The notes: a model not told the origin generated them from the sequence alone. Positions 1-10,460 are shown, counted from the first letter of the stretch. The stretch: 62,405 nucleotides of DNA from a bacterium (GCA_017405375.1 JAFRAO010000014.1:1-62405), one strand, 5' to 3'. Made by a program: numbers and translations.

Positions 1-27
1 GATTATGGATTATGGATTATGGATTAT
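1..27 (+). repeat. Heptanucleotide tandem repeat (GATTATG)
   Basis: Three full copies of GATTATG and a partial fourth begin the window. More copies may lie to the left. The paralogue near 62.13 kb has only a single ATGGATTATTTAAATG at the equivalent place. Seven-base units change the reading frame with each gain or loss. Confidence 0.75.
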
Positions 28-110
28 TTAAATGTAAATAACAGTTGCTAATGTAAAACACATTAAAAGTTCTAGGCTATGGTGAAGGTAAAGTCCAAAG
101 CTGCAAGTAA
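1..110 (+). pseudogene. 3' remnant of a prepilin-like gene
   Basis: The last codons before the TAA at 108-110 read GYGEGKVQSCK. This is identical to the C-terminus of the intact prepilin-like gene at 61538-62233, and the bases after the stop are also similar. About 60 bases upstream, MDYLN (from 19) matches the same conserved tail, but it is in a different reading frame and stops at 49-51. The two halves are therefore out of frame with each other, and the gene runs off the left edge. I read it as a frameshifted 3' end of a type IV prepilin-like gene. It could still be a working gene with a slightly different C-terminus. Confidence 0.5.
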
Positions 111-357
111 CAAATCACCAATCATTCTGTCTATGCTGAATTTATTTGACTACTTTTTCCAAAATCTCTGATTTTGTGAAAAATGTCCGGTTTCCCGCAG
201 CATCTATTCCTTGCTATAGACCCTGAAACCAGTTCAGGGTGGACAAGGAGTTTATAGATCCTGAAATACGCCTTAATTTATTGAATCAATACAAAGCCAA
301 ACACACTATTCATCCGCTATTCAGGATTGTATATGTTACATAAATCGGTGACAAAAA
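111..357. other. Intergenic region with one hairpin
   Basis: No open frame is supported here. A perfect inverted repeat occupies 220-240 (ACCCTGAA, five-base loop, TTCAGGGT). It lacks a T-run on either side, so it is not a typical intrinsic terminator. It sits between the prepilin remnant and the convergent end of recO. Confidence 0.4.
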
Positions 358-1119
358 TTACTGCATTGTATTTAATAATGAAAAAGTTTTTATTAATCTT
401 TGAGAATGCGATTGAATATAATCGTTCAATAATTTAATACATACATCGCAAACTTTTTCATTCGCTCTTTTGTCGTAATCGCTTTCATAACCAAAATCAA
501 ATTGAAGCATTGCTTGTAAAAAATCTCGGATTTTGTAATTAAGTTTCAATTTTACTCCCAAATCATCTTTGCAATTTTTACAAATAACCCCACCCATTTG
601 AACTGAAAAATACATATCTTCGTTTAAAATTTGCTCTCTACAGCATAAACACGTATCCAATTCTAAACCAAAACCGGCTATTAACATCATCTTTAATTGA
701 AATTTTATAACTGCCAGCATAATATCCTTTTTTGATGCGGCTTCTTCAATTTTGTTCAATGCCTTATAAAACAAGTTATAAGTTTCATTACTTGATGGGT
801 CATCTTCTATACCAAAAATTGATATTATTTCTGATATATATGATGAATAAAGAAGTTTATTTAAGTCTTGACGAGATTTGCTAAAAGTGTTTAGTGTTTC
901 GGCCTGACAGATTGTGTCCATATTTTTACCTTTGTGTAGCATAATTTTGTTTGCAACCAAAGAATCCATTCTTGCGCCTAAACGACTTTTTGTTTTTTTT
1001 ACGCCTTTTGCAACACAACGCATCAAACCGTGCTCTTTCGAATACATTACAACAATTTTATCCGATTCACTAAGATTATATGATTTTAAATTTATAGCAT
1101 CAATTACAAGATTATTCAT
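358..1119 (-). CDS. recO: DNA repair protein RecO
   Basis: This is a 253-residue protein from the chosen start. The N-terminus (NNLVIDAINLKSYNLSESDKIVVMYS) has the RecO OB-fold pattern, followed by a helical C-terminal half. A C4 zinc cluster is visible as CLCC and CKNC around residues 155-185. In the RecFOR pathway RecO loads RecA on SSB-coated DNA and anneals single strands. The open frame extends 16 codons upstream, but the ATG at 1117-1119 starts where the family starts and avoids overlap with pilT, which ends at 1124, so I prefer it. No strong ribosome binding site is visible; translation is probably coupled to pilT, four bases upstream. Confidence 0.92.
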   Translation of the reverse strand: MNNLVIDAINLKSYNLSESDKIVVMYSKEHGLMRCVAKGVKKTKSRLGARMDSLVANKIMLHKGKNMDTICQAETLNTFSKSRQDLNKLLYSSYISEIISIFGIEDDPSSNETYNLFYKALNKIEEAASKKDIMLAVIKFQLKMMLIAGFGLELDTCLCCREQILNEDMYFSVQMGGVICKNCKDDLGVKLKLNYKIRDFLQAMLQFDFGYESDYDKRANEKVCDVCIKLLNDYIQSHSQRLIKTFSLLNTMQ

Positions 1120-1123
1120 TTTT

Positions 1124-2212
1124 TTACATTTCTGTACCGTGGTAAACTCCACGCATTTTCTGTTCAAGTTCGTTTTTGTTGTCAGAGGCTTCTAAAGCAA
1201 CTTCTTTAGTTATATCTCCGTTTTTATATAAATTGAATAATGATTCATTCATTGTTAACATATCATTAAATGAACCTTTTTTAATTAATTCATAAATACT
1301 TTCGACTTCATCTTTTATTATAAGGTCTTTAATTGTTGATGTAATAACCATAATTTCACATGCAGGTAATCTGCCTAAGCTATTTGCTTTTTTTACCAAT
1401 TTTTGAGCGATTATTCCTCTGAGAGTTTGTGAAATTTGTTTTTTTACAACATCTCTATCTTCCGGCGGATACATATTAATTATACGATATACTGTTTGTA
1501 CTGTATCGTTTGTGTGTAATGTTGCAAAAACCAAATGACCTGTTTCTGCTGCCTGCAGTGCAACATTTAATGTTTCCAAATCACGTATTTCACCTATTAA
1601 TATAACGTCAGGGTCTTGTCTTAACGCATATTTTATACCGCTAACAAAATTTCTGGTATCACTTCCTACTTGTCTTTGCGTAATTACAGATTTTTTATCC
1701 GTAAACATATATTCTATCGGATCTTCAATGGTAATAATATGCTTTTGATATTTTGCGTTTATATATTCAATAAACGCAGCTAATGTTGTTGATTTCCCTG
1801 AACCCGTCGGACCTGTGATTAGAACTATACCATTATTATAATCTGCAAAATTTGCGATTGATAACGGTAAATTTAATTTATCAAAACTGCTAATATAATA
1901 AGGAATTACACGCAAAACCAAACTGTATTCAGATAATGACCTTGATAAATTTACTCTGAATCTTGCAACATTTTTAACTTCATATGAAAAATCCAAGTCT
2001 GTATATTCATACAATTTGTCTTTTAAATATGCCGGAATGATTTGATTTACAGTTTCATCCATTTCTTCATTTGTAATAACTGGAGAATCTACTTTCAAAA
2101 TAATTCCGTCACGTCTTACAATAGGACGCTTACCTACTCTTAAATGTATATCAGAAGAATTTGATTTTACTGCTTTTTCAAGAAATAAATTTAAGTTAAA
2201 ATTTTCCGACAT
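1124..2212 (-). CDS. pilT: Twitching motility ATPase PilT
   Basis: This 362-residue protein is full length for PilT. It has the Walker A motif GPTGSGKST (about residues 135-143), an Asp box, Walker B (DPDVILIGEIRD) and a His box (TGHLVFATLHTND). PilT is the hexameric cytoplasmic motor that depolymerises type IV pili. Its start at 2212 has a strong GGAGG ribosome binding site nine bases upstream. The gene heads a two-gene operon with recO. With several prepilin-like genes in the window it supports a type IV pilus or related type II system, but no pilus assembly genes lie nearby. Confidence 0.93.
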   Translation of the reverse strand: MSENFNLNLFLEKAVKSNSSDIHLRVGKRPIVRRDGIILKVDSPVITNEEMDETVNQIIPAYLKDKLYEYTDLDFSYEVKNVARFRVNLSRSLSEYSLVLRVIPYYISSFDKLNLPLSIANFADYNNGIVLITGPTGSGKSTTLAAFIEYINAKYQKHIITIEDPIEYMFTDKKSVITQRQVGSDTRNFVSGIKYALRQDPDVILIGEIRDLETLNVALQAAETGHLVFATLHTNDTVQTVYRIINMYPPEDRDVVKKQISQTLRGIIAQKLVKKANSLGRLPACEIMVITSTIKDLIIKDEVESIYELIKKGSFNDMLTMNESLFNLYKNGDITKEVALEASDNKNELEQKMRGVYHGTEM

Positions 2213-2290
2213 GAACTAATCCTCCACCTATTATTTATAATAACATTTATTTTTAGCATGTACAATTTCGTTACAAAAAATAAGATAATA

Positions 2291-2339
2291 TTGACATATG
2301 ATTAATTTGTGTGCACAATCATAATGGTAGGATTATAAT
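2291..2339 (+). promoter_or_regulatory. Candidate promoter of the gcv operon
   Basis: TTGACA at 2291-2296 is followed 17 bases later by CACAAT (2314-2319). A perfect TATAAT also lies at 2334-2339, too close to the start codon at 2354 for a long leader. Either could serve. There is no room for, and no sign of, a glycine riboswitch. Confidence 0.35.
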
Positions 2340-2353
2340 TTATCGGGTGAATT

Positions 2354-3466
2354 ATGTTAAAAGAAACTGTTTTACATAACAATCATGTTGAATTAGGCGC
2401 TAAAATGGTCGATTTCGCCGGTTGGCACATGCCTGTTCAATATTCTTCCATTATCGAAGAACATAAAAATGTTAGACAAAATGTCGGATTATTTGATGTT
2501 TCTCATATGGGAGAAATATTTATATCAGGTAAGGATTCAATTAAATTTTTGCAAAAAATTGTACCTCAAAACATTGAAAATTTATTTGATTCAAAAGCCG
2601 TATATTGTCAGCTTACAAATGAAAACGGCGGAATAATTGATGATTTAATTATCTATAAATTGAAAGATGAAAAATATCTTGCAATAGTTAATGCATCAAG
2701 AGTTGATACCGACATTAATTGGTTTATCAGAAACAGTCTTGATTTTGATGTTTATATAGATAATCAATCACACAATTATTCTCTAATAGCTTTACAAGGA
2801 CCAAAATCCGATGATGTTCTTAAAAACCTTGGATATGAGACTGAACAAGATTTTTTCACAATTAGGGAAGTATTAATAAAAAATATCCCTGTAATGTTGT
2901 CAAAAACAGGTTATACAGGCGAAAACGGATATGAAATATTGTTGAAAAATAAATTTGCAAAAGAAATGTGGAATTTACTTTTGCAAGCGGGAAAAGACTT
3001 TTCTATTTTGCCGATAGGACTGGGCGCAAGAGATACATTAAGACTTGAGGCTGCGTTACCTTTATACGGGAATGATTTATCAGAAGAAACAACCCCGATT
3101 GAAGCAGGTTTATCTTGGACTGTACCAAAGGACAAAACTGCAGCTTATAACGGTAAAGATGTTATTTTAAACCAAATAAGTTCAGGTACACAAAAAAAAG
3201 TTATAGGAATAAAAATGATTACCAGAGTGGTACCTCGTCATGAACAAGAAGTTTATTTTAATAACGAAAAAGTAGGTGAAGTTACAAGCGGAAGTTTTGC
3301 ACCATCTATTAATTGTTCAATAGCTCTTTGTAATATACTAAATAAACCTGAAATATCTGTCGGAAGTACCGTACAAGTTTTAATCAGAGATAAGTTTTAT
3401 GATGCGGTTGTTGTAAAAAGGCCGTTTATAAATAAAAGAAATAGCAATAAAGAGAATAAGGAGTAA
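2354..3466 (+). CDS. gcvT: Aminomethyltransferase, glycine cleavage T protein
   Basis: The 370-residue protein has the normal GcvT length and pattern, including FAGWHMPVQYSS near the start, DVSHMGEI, and the family-typical LGARDTLRLEAALPLYG. GcvT transfers the methylene group from the aminomethyl-lipoyl arm of GcvH to tetrahydrofolate and releases ammonia. It is the first gene of gcvT-gcvH-gcvPA, with two bases between its stop and the gcvH start. Only a weak ribosome binding site (GGGTGA) precedes the ATG. Confidence 0.95.
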   Translation: MLKETVLHNNHVELGAKMVDFAGWHMPVQYSSIIEEHKNVRQNVGLFDVSHMGEIFISGKDSIKFLQKIVPQNIENLFDSKAVYCQLTNENGGIIDDLIIYKLKDEKYLAIVNASRVDTDINWFIRNSLDFDVYIDNQSHNYSLIALQGPKSDDVLKNLGYETEQDFFTIREVLIKNIPVMLSKTGYTGENGYEILLKNKFAKEMWNLLLQAGKDFSILPIGLGARDTLRLEAALPLYGNDLSEETTPIEAGLSWTVPKDKTAAYNGKDVILNQISSGTQKKVIGIKMITRVVPRHEQEVYFNNEKVGEVTSGSFAPSINCSIALCNILNKPEISVGSTVQVLIRDKFYDAVVVKRPFINKRNSNKENKE

Positions 3467-3468
3467 AT

Positions 3469-3849
3469 ATGGATACTTTAAAAATTTTATGCTCAAAAAC
3501 TCATGAGTACGCTTTGGAAACTGATTCCAATACATATTTAATCGGGTTAACTGATTATGCAATAGAACAGTTAGGTGATATTGTTTTTTTAGAATTGCCG
3601 GAAGTCGGTTCAACTTTTAATAAAGGTGATATGTTTGCCACAGTTGAATCAGTTAAAGCTGCATCTGAAATTTATATGCCAATATCAGGAACAGTTACGG
3701 AAATTAATGAAGAAATTTTAACTTCTCCGGAATTATTAAATGAATATCAAGATGAAAAAAATTGGCTGATAAAAGTTGATTTTGTTGGTGATAATGAAGA
3801 ATTTTTAGATTTAATGGACTATGACACATATAGAGAAGAAGTAGAATAA
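3469..3849 (+). CDS. gcvH: Glycine cleavage system H protein
   Basis: This 126-residue lipoyl carrier has the expected lipoylation segment VESVKAASEIYMPISG with the modified lysine in ESVKA. It shuttles the aminomethyl group between the P and T proteins. Its TAA shares one base with the ATG of gcvPA (TAATG), which indicates translational coupling. Confidence 0.95.
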   Translation: MDTLKILCSKTHEYALETDSNTYLIGLTDYAIEQLGDIVFLELPEVGSTFNKGDMFATVESVKAASEIYMPISGTVTEINEEILTSPELLNEYQDEKNWLIKVDFVGDNEEFLDLMDYDTYREEVE

Positions 3850-5102
3850 TGGATAATTTTTTAGCTTTAAACACAACAGACAGACAAAAAATGTTAGAAT
3901 TTGTTTCAAAGAGTTCTGTTGAAGAATTGTTTGAACAAATTCCCCAAAAAGCAAGAATGGCAAGTTTGGATTTACCTGAAGCATTAAGTGAAATGCAAAC
4001 TCAAAAGCATATAAAAAATCTTGCAAAAGGGAATAATTCTGATTATACCTATTTTATAGGTGCAGGTGTGTATAACAAATTTATACCTGCTGCAGTCGGA
4101 CAAATTGCACAAAGATATGAATTTTTAACTGCATATACGCCATATCAGCCTGAAATATCGCAGGGTACGTTGCAAATTATGTATGAGTTTCAATCTATAA
4201 TATGCAGACTTACCGGAATGGATATTTCAAATGCATCTGTTTATGATGGCGCGACTGCTGCAGCTGAAGCTGTTATTATGGCAAAAAGAATTTCTAAAAA
4301 AAATAAAGTTCTGATTTCCGATACAATTAATCCTGAGTATATTAAAGTAATTCAAACGTATGCTTGGGCAAATGATGTTGAATTGGAAATGTTTAAAGAT
4401 ATTCCTGAAAACTTATCGGAATATGCAGGTGTGGTTGTTCAAAATCCTAATTTTTATGGTGAAATTACAGAACTAAATTCGATTGAGGATACTTTGTTAA
4501 TTGTTATTACTGATGTATCGTCATTAGGGTTATTGAAAACTCCTGCAGAATACGGTGCAGATATTGTTGTGGGTGATATTCAGCCTCTTGGAATACCAAT
4601 GTCTTTTGGCGGACCGCATGCAGGTTTTATAGCTTGTAAAGAAAAATTTATGAGGCAATTGCCTGGAAGATTAGCCGGTCAAACATTAGATAAAGACGGT
4701 AATATCGCTTATACGCTTACTATTCAAACCCGTGAACAACATATTAAGCGTGAAAAAGCAACAAGTAATATATGTTCAAATCAGGCTTTGATTGCGCTTT
4801 GTGCAACTGTTTATATGAGTTTACTCGGTGAAAAAGGATTTAAACAAGCAAGCTGGCTGTCAGCTAAAAATGCTCATACATTAGCTCAAATGTTGAAAAA
4901 TAAAGGCATAAAAGTGCTTTCTGAAAATTTCTATAATGAATTTTTGATAGAAGTTGAATATGCAGATAAGTTGTTAGACAGATTAAAAGAAAATAATATT
5001 ATAGGCGGATTAAAAATAGACGAAAAAACTATTCTTGTGTGTGCAACAGAAATGAATACGCAGGAAGAAATGAATTTGTACGTTGAATGCGCAAGTAAAT
5101 AG
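3849..5102 (+). CDS. gcvPA: Glycine dehydrogenase (decarboxylating) subunit 1
   Basis: The 417-residue protein matches the N-terminal half of the P protein in two-subunit systems (YTPYQPEISQGTLQ, QTREQHIKREKATSNICSNQAL). It ends at the normal position for GcvPA, so it is not a truncated long GcvP. The PLP-binding lysine lies on the partner subunit GcvPB, and gcvPB does not follow here: a terminator and rpsU on the other strand come next. The partner must be encoded elsewhere, or the system is incomplete. Confidence 0.93.
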   Translation: MDNFLALNTTDRQKMLEFVSKSSVEELFEQIPQKARMASLDLPEALSEMQTQKHIKNLAKGNNSDYTYFIGAGVYNKFIPAAVGQIAQRYEFLTAYTPYQPEISQGTLQIMYEFQSIICRLTGMDISNASVYDGATAAAEAVIMAKRISKKNKVLISDTINPEYIKVIQTYAWANDVELEMFKDIPENLSEYAGVVVQNPNFYGEITELNSIEDTLLIVITDVSSLGLLKTPAEYGADIVVGDIQPLGIPMSFGGPHAGFIACKEKFMRQLPGRLAGQTLDKDGNIAYTLTIQTREQHIKREKATSNICSNQALIALCATVYMSLLGEKGFKQASWLSAKNAHTLAQMLKNKGIKVLSENFYNEFLIEVEYADKLLDRLKENNIIGGLKIDEKTILVCATEMNTQEEMNLYVECASK

Positions 5103-5120
5103 TTAGTTTTATAAGAATAA

Positions 5121-5158
5121 AAAAAGATGGTTTCATTGATTTTTGGAACCATCTTTTT
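5121..5158. terminator. Bidirectional terminator between gcvPA and rpsU
   Basis: AAAAAGATGGTT at 5121-5132 pairs perfectly with AACCATCTTTTT at 5147-5158. A-runs and T-runs flank the hairpin on both sides, so it can end both convergent transcripts. Confidence 0.85.
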
Positions 5159-5177
5159 AATATTATTTTGTAAATCG

Positions 5178-5351
5178 TTATACTTTTCTTTTACGAGCAG
5201 CTTCAGATTTACGTTTTTTCTTAACGCTTGGCTTTTCATAGCGTTCGCGTTTTTTAACTTCAGATAAAACGCCGGCTTTTTGAATCTTCTTTTTGAAACG
5301 TCTTAAAGCGCTTTCGATAGATTCATTTTCACCTACTTTAACTTCTGGCAT
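5178..5351 (-). CDS. rpsU: Small ribosomal subunit protein bS21
   Basis: This 57-codon gene reads [20 protein letters not shown] and continues with the strongly basic C-terminus ([17 protein letters not shown]) expected of S21. S21 sits on the 30S platform near the anti-Shine-Dalgarno region and helps initiation. A GAAGG-like ribosome binding site lies upstream, on the complement of about 5364-5373. The gene is convergent with gcvPA across a shared terminator. Confidence 0.95.
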   Translation of the reverse strand: MPEVKVGENESIESALRRFKKKIQKAGVLSEVKKRERYEKPSVKKKRKSEAARKRKV

Positions 5352-5456
5352 CGATTTTTCACCACCTTCGAGTTTTTGTGTACAATATTCTTAAGTTTAT
5401 AGTATCATAGAGAAAAATTAAAATCAATAGCTTGTGCAAGTTCAGCACATGTTAAG

Positions 5457-6359
5457 CTACTTACAGCTAGGTTCTTCTATAGTTAATTGGTGTCCGTTTT
5501 TGCATACTCCTGCATCATCATCAGAAGTATGTGAAGCATCTACATAGTCCATATTACCCGTATTGATTACCCATGCTGCACATTCTTCTCCTCTGTAAAA
5601 ACAATATTCTCTTTTATCTTCATTTGTCCACCAATCACCACCACCATAAGGTTCTATTCCATTGCTTGTTACAACAAATTTAAATAAATCAATACCCCAA
5701 GTATTTTTACCTTTATTTGGACCATCTATATCTACGTATATTTGTCCACAACTTTTTTCAGTAGGAAATGCTGAACACTTATTTGAAGAATAATATCTAT
5801 ACATTCTATTTATTCCAAAAGACCAACCGCTGGCAGTAATTGCTCTAGGCAAATAAGAATCGTCAGGGGAATTATCAAAAAATCCATCATCGTCACCACC
5901 GTTTATGAATAAAGGATAATCCTTATGCATACAACCATCAGTAGATGTTCCGCAATAATCATCACACCCACAATTTTTTTGTAATTTCATAAATTCAGTA
6001 ACTCTGTTAAAATAGCGAGCATGCAAATTATAGCAAGTAGTACCATCATCTCGACTACAACTATCATTATTAAACCAAGTATGCAAAGGACCATAGACAG
6101 CAGTTGCTCTGTTATGTGCTTCATTTAATTCAGCATAAATCTTTTTAACTTTAGCAACTGTTTCTGCTCTACCTGTATTCTTATTTACATTCGGTATTGT
6201 TAATGCAGCAACTACACCGATTATGCCCATTACAATAAGCGTTTCTGCAAGAGTAAATGCAAGTGAGTGAACGGTTGATAGTGAACTGTTGTGGGTGAAC
6301 TGACGACTATTAACTATACGACAGTTATTAGCATTTATATCATTCTGTTCACTGTTCAC
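5457..6359 (-). CDS. Prepilin-like protein, 5' end out of frame at a poly-G run
   Basis: The protein has the type IV prepilin/pseudopilin N-helix FTLAETLIVMGIIGVVAAL near residue 35, then a globular domain of about 240 residues with many cysteines. It ends in the tail shared by the local family (NMDYVDASHTSD, CKNGH, EEPSCK). The open frame could start at a GTG at 6359, but the likely true start is the ATG at 6505-6507: its first codons (MKNLTLAQTGSQSAFPMGGG) match the leader of the paralogue at 54444-54890. The two frames are joined only if the 13-G run at 6445-6457 loses one G or gains two. As given, the leader frame stops just after the run. The Ala-Phe junction is the probable prepilin peptidase site, but the leader would be about 85 residues, which is extraordinarily long. 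Confidence 0.75.
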   Translation of the reverse strand: MNSEQNDINANNCRIVNSRQFTHNSSLSTVHSLAFTLAETLIVMGIIGVVAALTIPNVNKNTGRAETVAKVKKIYAELNEAHNRATAVYGPLHTWFNNDSCSRDDGTTCYNLHARYFNRVTEFMKLQKNCGCDDYCGTSTDGCMHKDYPLFINGGDDDGFFDNSPDDSYLPRAITASGWSFGINRMYRYYSSNKCSAFPTEKSCGQIYVDIDGPNKGKNTWGIDLFKFVVTSNGIEPYGGGDWWTNEDKREYCFYRGEECAAWVINTGNMDYVDASHTSDDDAGVCKNGHQLTIEEPSCK

Positions 6360-6444
6360 TCTGAACAGTTCACCCTTAAAAGTGTTACAAATAAAGGTTT
6401 TTAGGGATTTAAACAGGTCAAAAGCCTTGCTATATCTAGCTTTG

Positions 6445-6457
6445 CCCCCCCCCCCCC
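6445..6457 (-). repeat. Poly-G (13) run within the prepilin leader coding region
   Basis: Thirteen consecutive C on the plus strand are 13 G in the sense of the prepilin gene at 5457-6507. With 12 or 15 G the frame runs from the ATG at 6507 into the pilin. With 13 it meets a TAG two codons after the run. The paralogous leader at 54.83 kb has a short mixed G-rich stretch instead and stays open. Confidence 0.85.
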
Positions 6458-6520
6458 ATTGGGAATGCGCTCTGGGAACCGGTTTGCGCTAATGTCAAGT
6501 TTTTCATAAAAAATTCCTTT

Positions 6521-7108
6521 CTATTTTACGTATATATCATCCAATGTTTGTGGCGGTTTGTTCGGTACATAATTAGCTATGTACTGTATCGCTTCTTCGG
6601 GCGTATTTGCAAGATAAAATAAACCTAAAGTTTGTTTTCTTGCAAACCTTTGTTCAACAACTTGATTAAAAAATTCAAACAATTTATCGTAGAAATGGTT
6701 TGTATTTAAAAATACTATTGGTTTTGTTGTGTAACCTAAAATTTTTTGATCAATTATTTCGGAAATTTCTTCCAAAGTACCAAATCCACCGGGTAACGTG
6801 ATGGTTGCATCTGATAGTTTATCTAATTTTTCTTTCCTATCGCGCATATCTTCGGTTAAGATAAATTCATCACAACTTCCGCCTTCATGACTAATCAGTT
6901 CATAAATTTTTTTAGGCATAATACCTAAAATCTTAGAACCATTCAGTTTTGCACTTTTAGAAACTGTTCCCATTAACCCAAAATCCGAACCGCCATAAAC
7001 CAAGTCAAAACCGTTTTCGCCTAACAGTTCACCAAGTCTTTGCGCTTCTTTATAATAACTTTCATCTAATCCGTCACTCGCAGAGCAATAAACACATATT
7101 TTTTTCAT
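6521..7108 (-). CDS. LOG family protein (TIGR00730 type)
   Basis: The 195-residue protein carries the LOG signature PGGFGTLEEI (about residues 104-113) and the N-terminal Rossmann-like strand with YCSAS and VYGGSDFGLMG. Characterised members are cytokinin riboside 5'-monophosphate phosphoribohydrolases or nucleotide N-glycosidases; in gut bacteria the physiological role is unclear. It is divergent from gdhA with about 90 bases between them, and it is followed on its strand by the prepilin-like gene. Confidence 0.88.
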   Translation of the reverse strand: MKKICVYCSASDGLDESYYKEAQRLGELLGENGFDLVYGGSDFGLMGTVSKSAKLNGSKILGIMPKKIYELISHEGGSCDEFILTEDMRDRKEKLDKLSDATITLPGGFGTLEEISEIIDQKILGYTTKPIVFLNTNHFYDKLFEFFNQVVEQRFARKQTLGLFYLANTPEEAIQYIANYVPNKPPQTLDDIYVK

Positions 7109-7166
7109 TTACTAAACCTTTTTTATCATTTTAGCATAAAAATATATAAAAAGAATATTTATATGA

Positions 7167-8552
<1,386 letters not shown>

Positions 8553-8576
8553 CTAATATTCTATAACTCAATTAAT

Positions 8577-8614
8577 AAAAATAGGAACTCTGTTTAACAG
8601 AATTCCTATTTTTT
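8577..8614 (+). terminator. Terminator after gdhA
   Basis: AATAGGAA (8580-8587) pairs with TTCCTATT (8603-8610), with further pairing inside the hairpin and a T-run to 8614. A-rich sequence on the left also lets it work for the convergent TPR gene. Confidence 0.85.
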
Positions 8615-8615
8615 G

Positions 8616-10382
8616 CTATGATAATTTTCTTATTAACTCGTGAGCTTCTTCGAAATCAGGAAATATCTTTACGGCCTTTTCAAGTTGTTCAAGTGCTTTG
8701 TCTTTATCCCCAATTTGCTCATAACATTTTGCACTGTTTAATAAAAGCATTGTATTATTTTGATTGGCTGTTAATAATTTCAAAAATAATTGGTTTGCCT
8801 GTTGAAAGTTTCCGATATTAAAATAGCATAGAGCCAAAATATTTTCTATTTCATCATTAGGGTTAATTTCATAAGATTTAACCAAATATAATTTTGCGTT
8901 ATCGTAATCTTTGCATAAATAAGCAGCTTTGCCTAATAAAAATAAAATAAAATCGTTGTTAGGTGCTTTAGACAACGCTTTCAATAACATTGAATATGCT
9001 AGCTCATTATTGTTTAATACCATTTTGTTTATAGCTGCAAATGTCAAAAAATTCGCATTCTCAGGAGATTTTTCCAAAACAAATTCATACATTTCATCAG
9101 CTTTTATAAAATCACTTATTGCATGTAAATAATTTGCATATTCAAAAACAATATCCTTATTTTCAGGTTCAAGTTTATACGCTGCTTCAAATTCTTCTTT
9201 TGCATAATCAAATTGATTTCTATTTAAATAAATTATTCCTAAATCCTTGTGTGCCGGTGCAAAATTAGGATTTAGCGTAACTATTTTTTTGAATATTTTT
9301 TCAGCTAAATCCAAATCATTTGTTTTCATGCATAATATTGCATAATCATAATATATTTCTTGATTTGCAGCACCCTGTTTTACAATTTTTTCGTATGCAT
9401 TTTTAGCATCATTTAATCTGTTAGTATTAATATACAATGTTGCAAGTTTCAATATTGTTTGTATTGATTTCGGTTCTTTTGAAACAATGTGTTCCAATAT
9501 GTCAATAGCTTGTTTTAAATTTCCAAGTTTTTCTTGACAACAAGCTAAATTATATTTAAAATTCAATTTTTCAGGATATTTTTTTGCTAATATTTCGTAA
9601 TTTTCTGCCGCTTTGTCAAAAGATTTGTGTTTAAATTGACAAAGTGCAAGTGCAATTAAATAATTGTCGTTTTTTTCAATTTCGTATGCCTTTTGATAAT
9701 TTATACAAGCATTTTCGAAATCACCTTTAAGTTGAAAAATAGAACCGATATTATAATACGTGATTGAATTTGATTTATCTGTTAATGTTGCCTTTTCGTA
9801 GTTTTCAAGAGCTTTATCATAGTTTTTTAACAAAATATATGCAGTTCCAAGATTGTTATATACTTGAGATTGAGAAGAATCTAACTCAATAGATTTTTCA
9901 AATGCATCAATACATTCTGCGATTTTTTGTTCAGCCATGTGTGTCGTGCCTTTAATAAAATACAATGTTGCATTATTTGGTGAAAGAGATATAGCTTTGT
10001 CTATTGTATTAATTGCCTTTTCAAACTGTTGAGTTTTTATATATAAAATACTTAAATTTTTGTATGCATCAAAATATTCTTCACGCAACTCAATAACTTT
10101 TAAATAAGCGGTTTCTGCATAGGTAAAATCGCTTAAAGCATCATAACAGTTAGCTAAATAAAACCAGCTCGAAGCATCATCTTGAGCATATTTAATAACA
10201 GTTTCAAAATTGATTCTTCCTTGGTCATACAGATGTAAATTTACATTACATAGTCCAAGAAGTTTTAAATTTTCTACGTTTTGTTCGTCCTCACGTAAAA
10301 TTTCTTCTAACAAAATTTTTGCTTGTGTGAAATCTTTTTCCGATATTAATTGGTTTATTTCTTCTAAAATTGTATCATTCAT
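8616..10382 (-). CDS. Large tetratricopeptide-repeat protein
   Basis: The 588-residue protein is built almost entirely of TPR units (for example YDKALENYEKATLTDKSNSI and FDYAKEEFEAAYKLEPENKD), about sixteen repeats of 34 residues. No signal peptide, membrane segment or catalytic domain is visible. TPR arrays are protein-interaction scaffolds. The gene is divergent from gyrA with 78 bases between starts, so no partner is implied by the context. Confidence 0.85.
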   Translation of the reverse strand: MNDTILEEINQLISEKDFTQAKILLEEILREDEQNVENLKLLGLCNVNLHLYDQGRINFETVIKYAQDDASSWFYLANCYDALSDFTYAETAYLKVIELREEYFDAYKNLSILYIKTQQFEKAINTIDKAISLSPNNATLYFIKGTTHMAEQKIAECIDAFEKSIELDSSQSQVYNNLGTAYILLKNYDKALENYEKATLTDKSNSITYYNIGSIFQLKGDFENACINYQKAYEIEKNDNYLIALALCQFKHKSFDKAAENYEILAKKYPEKLNFKYNLACCQEKLGNLKQAIDILEHIVSKEPKSIQTILKLATLYINTNRLNDAKNAYEKIVKQGAANQEIYYDYAILCMKTNDLDLAEKIFKKIVTLNPNFAPAHKDLGIIYLNRNQFDYAKEEFEAAYKLEPENKDIVFEYANYLHAISDFIKADEMYEFVLEKSPENANFLTFAAINKMVLNNNELAYSMLLKALSKAPNNDFILFLLGKAAYLCKDYDNAKLYLVKSYEINPNDEIENILALCYFNIGNFQQANQLFLKLLTANQNNTMLLLNSAKCYEQIGDKDKALEQLEKAVKIFPDFEEAHELIRKLS

Positions 10383-10460
10383 AGTTAAATTATATTACAA
10401 AAATTGAACATGATACAAATGTTTGTGATAGAATATAGTCATGAAGTAAGGAGAATATAA

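Noticed and set aside
2213..2353. Glycine riboswitch upstream of gcvT
   Set aside because: The leader available is too short and no tandem glycine-aptamer core (GGAGAG...) is visible.
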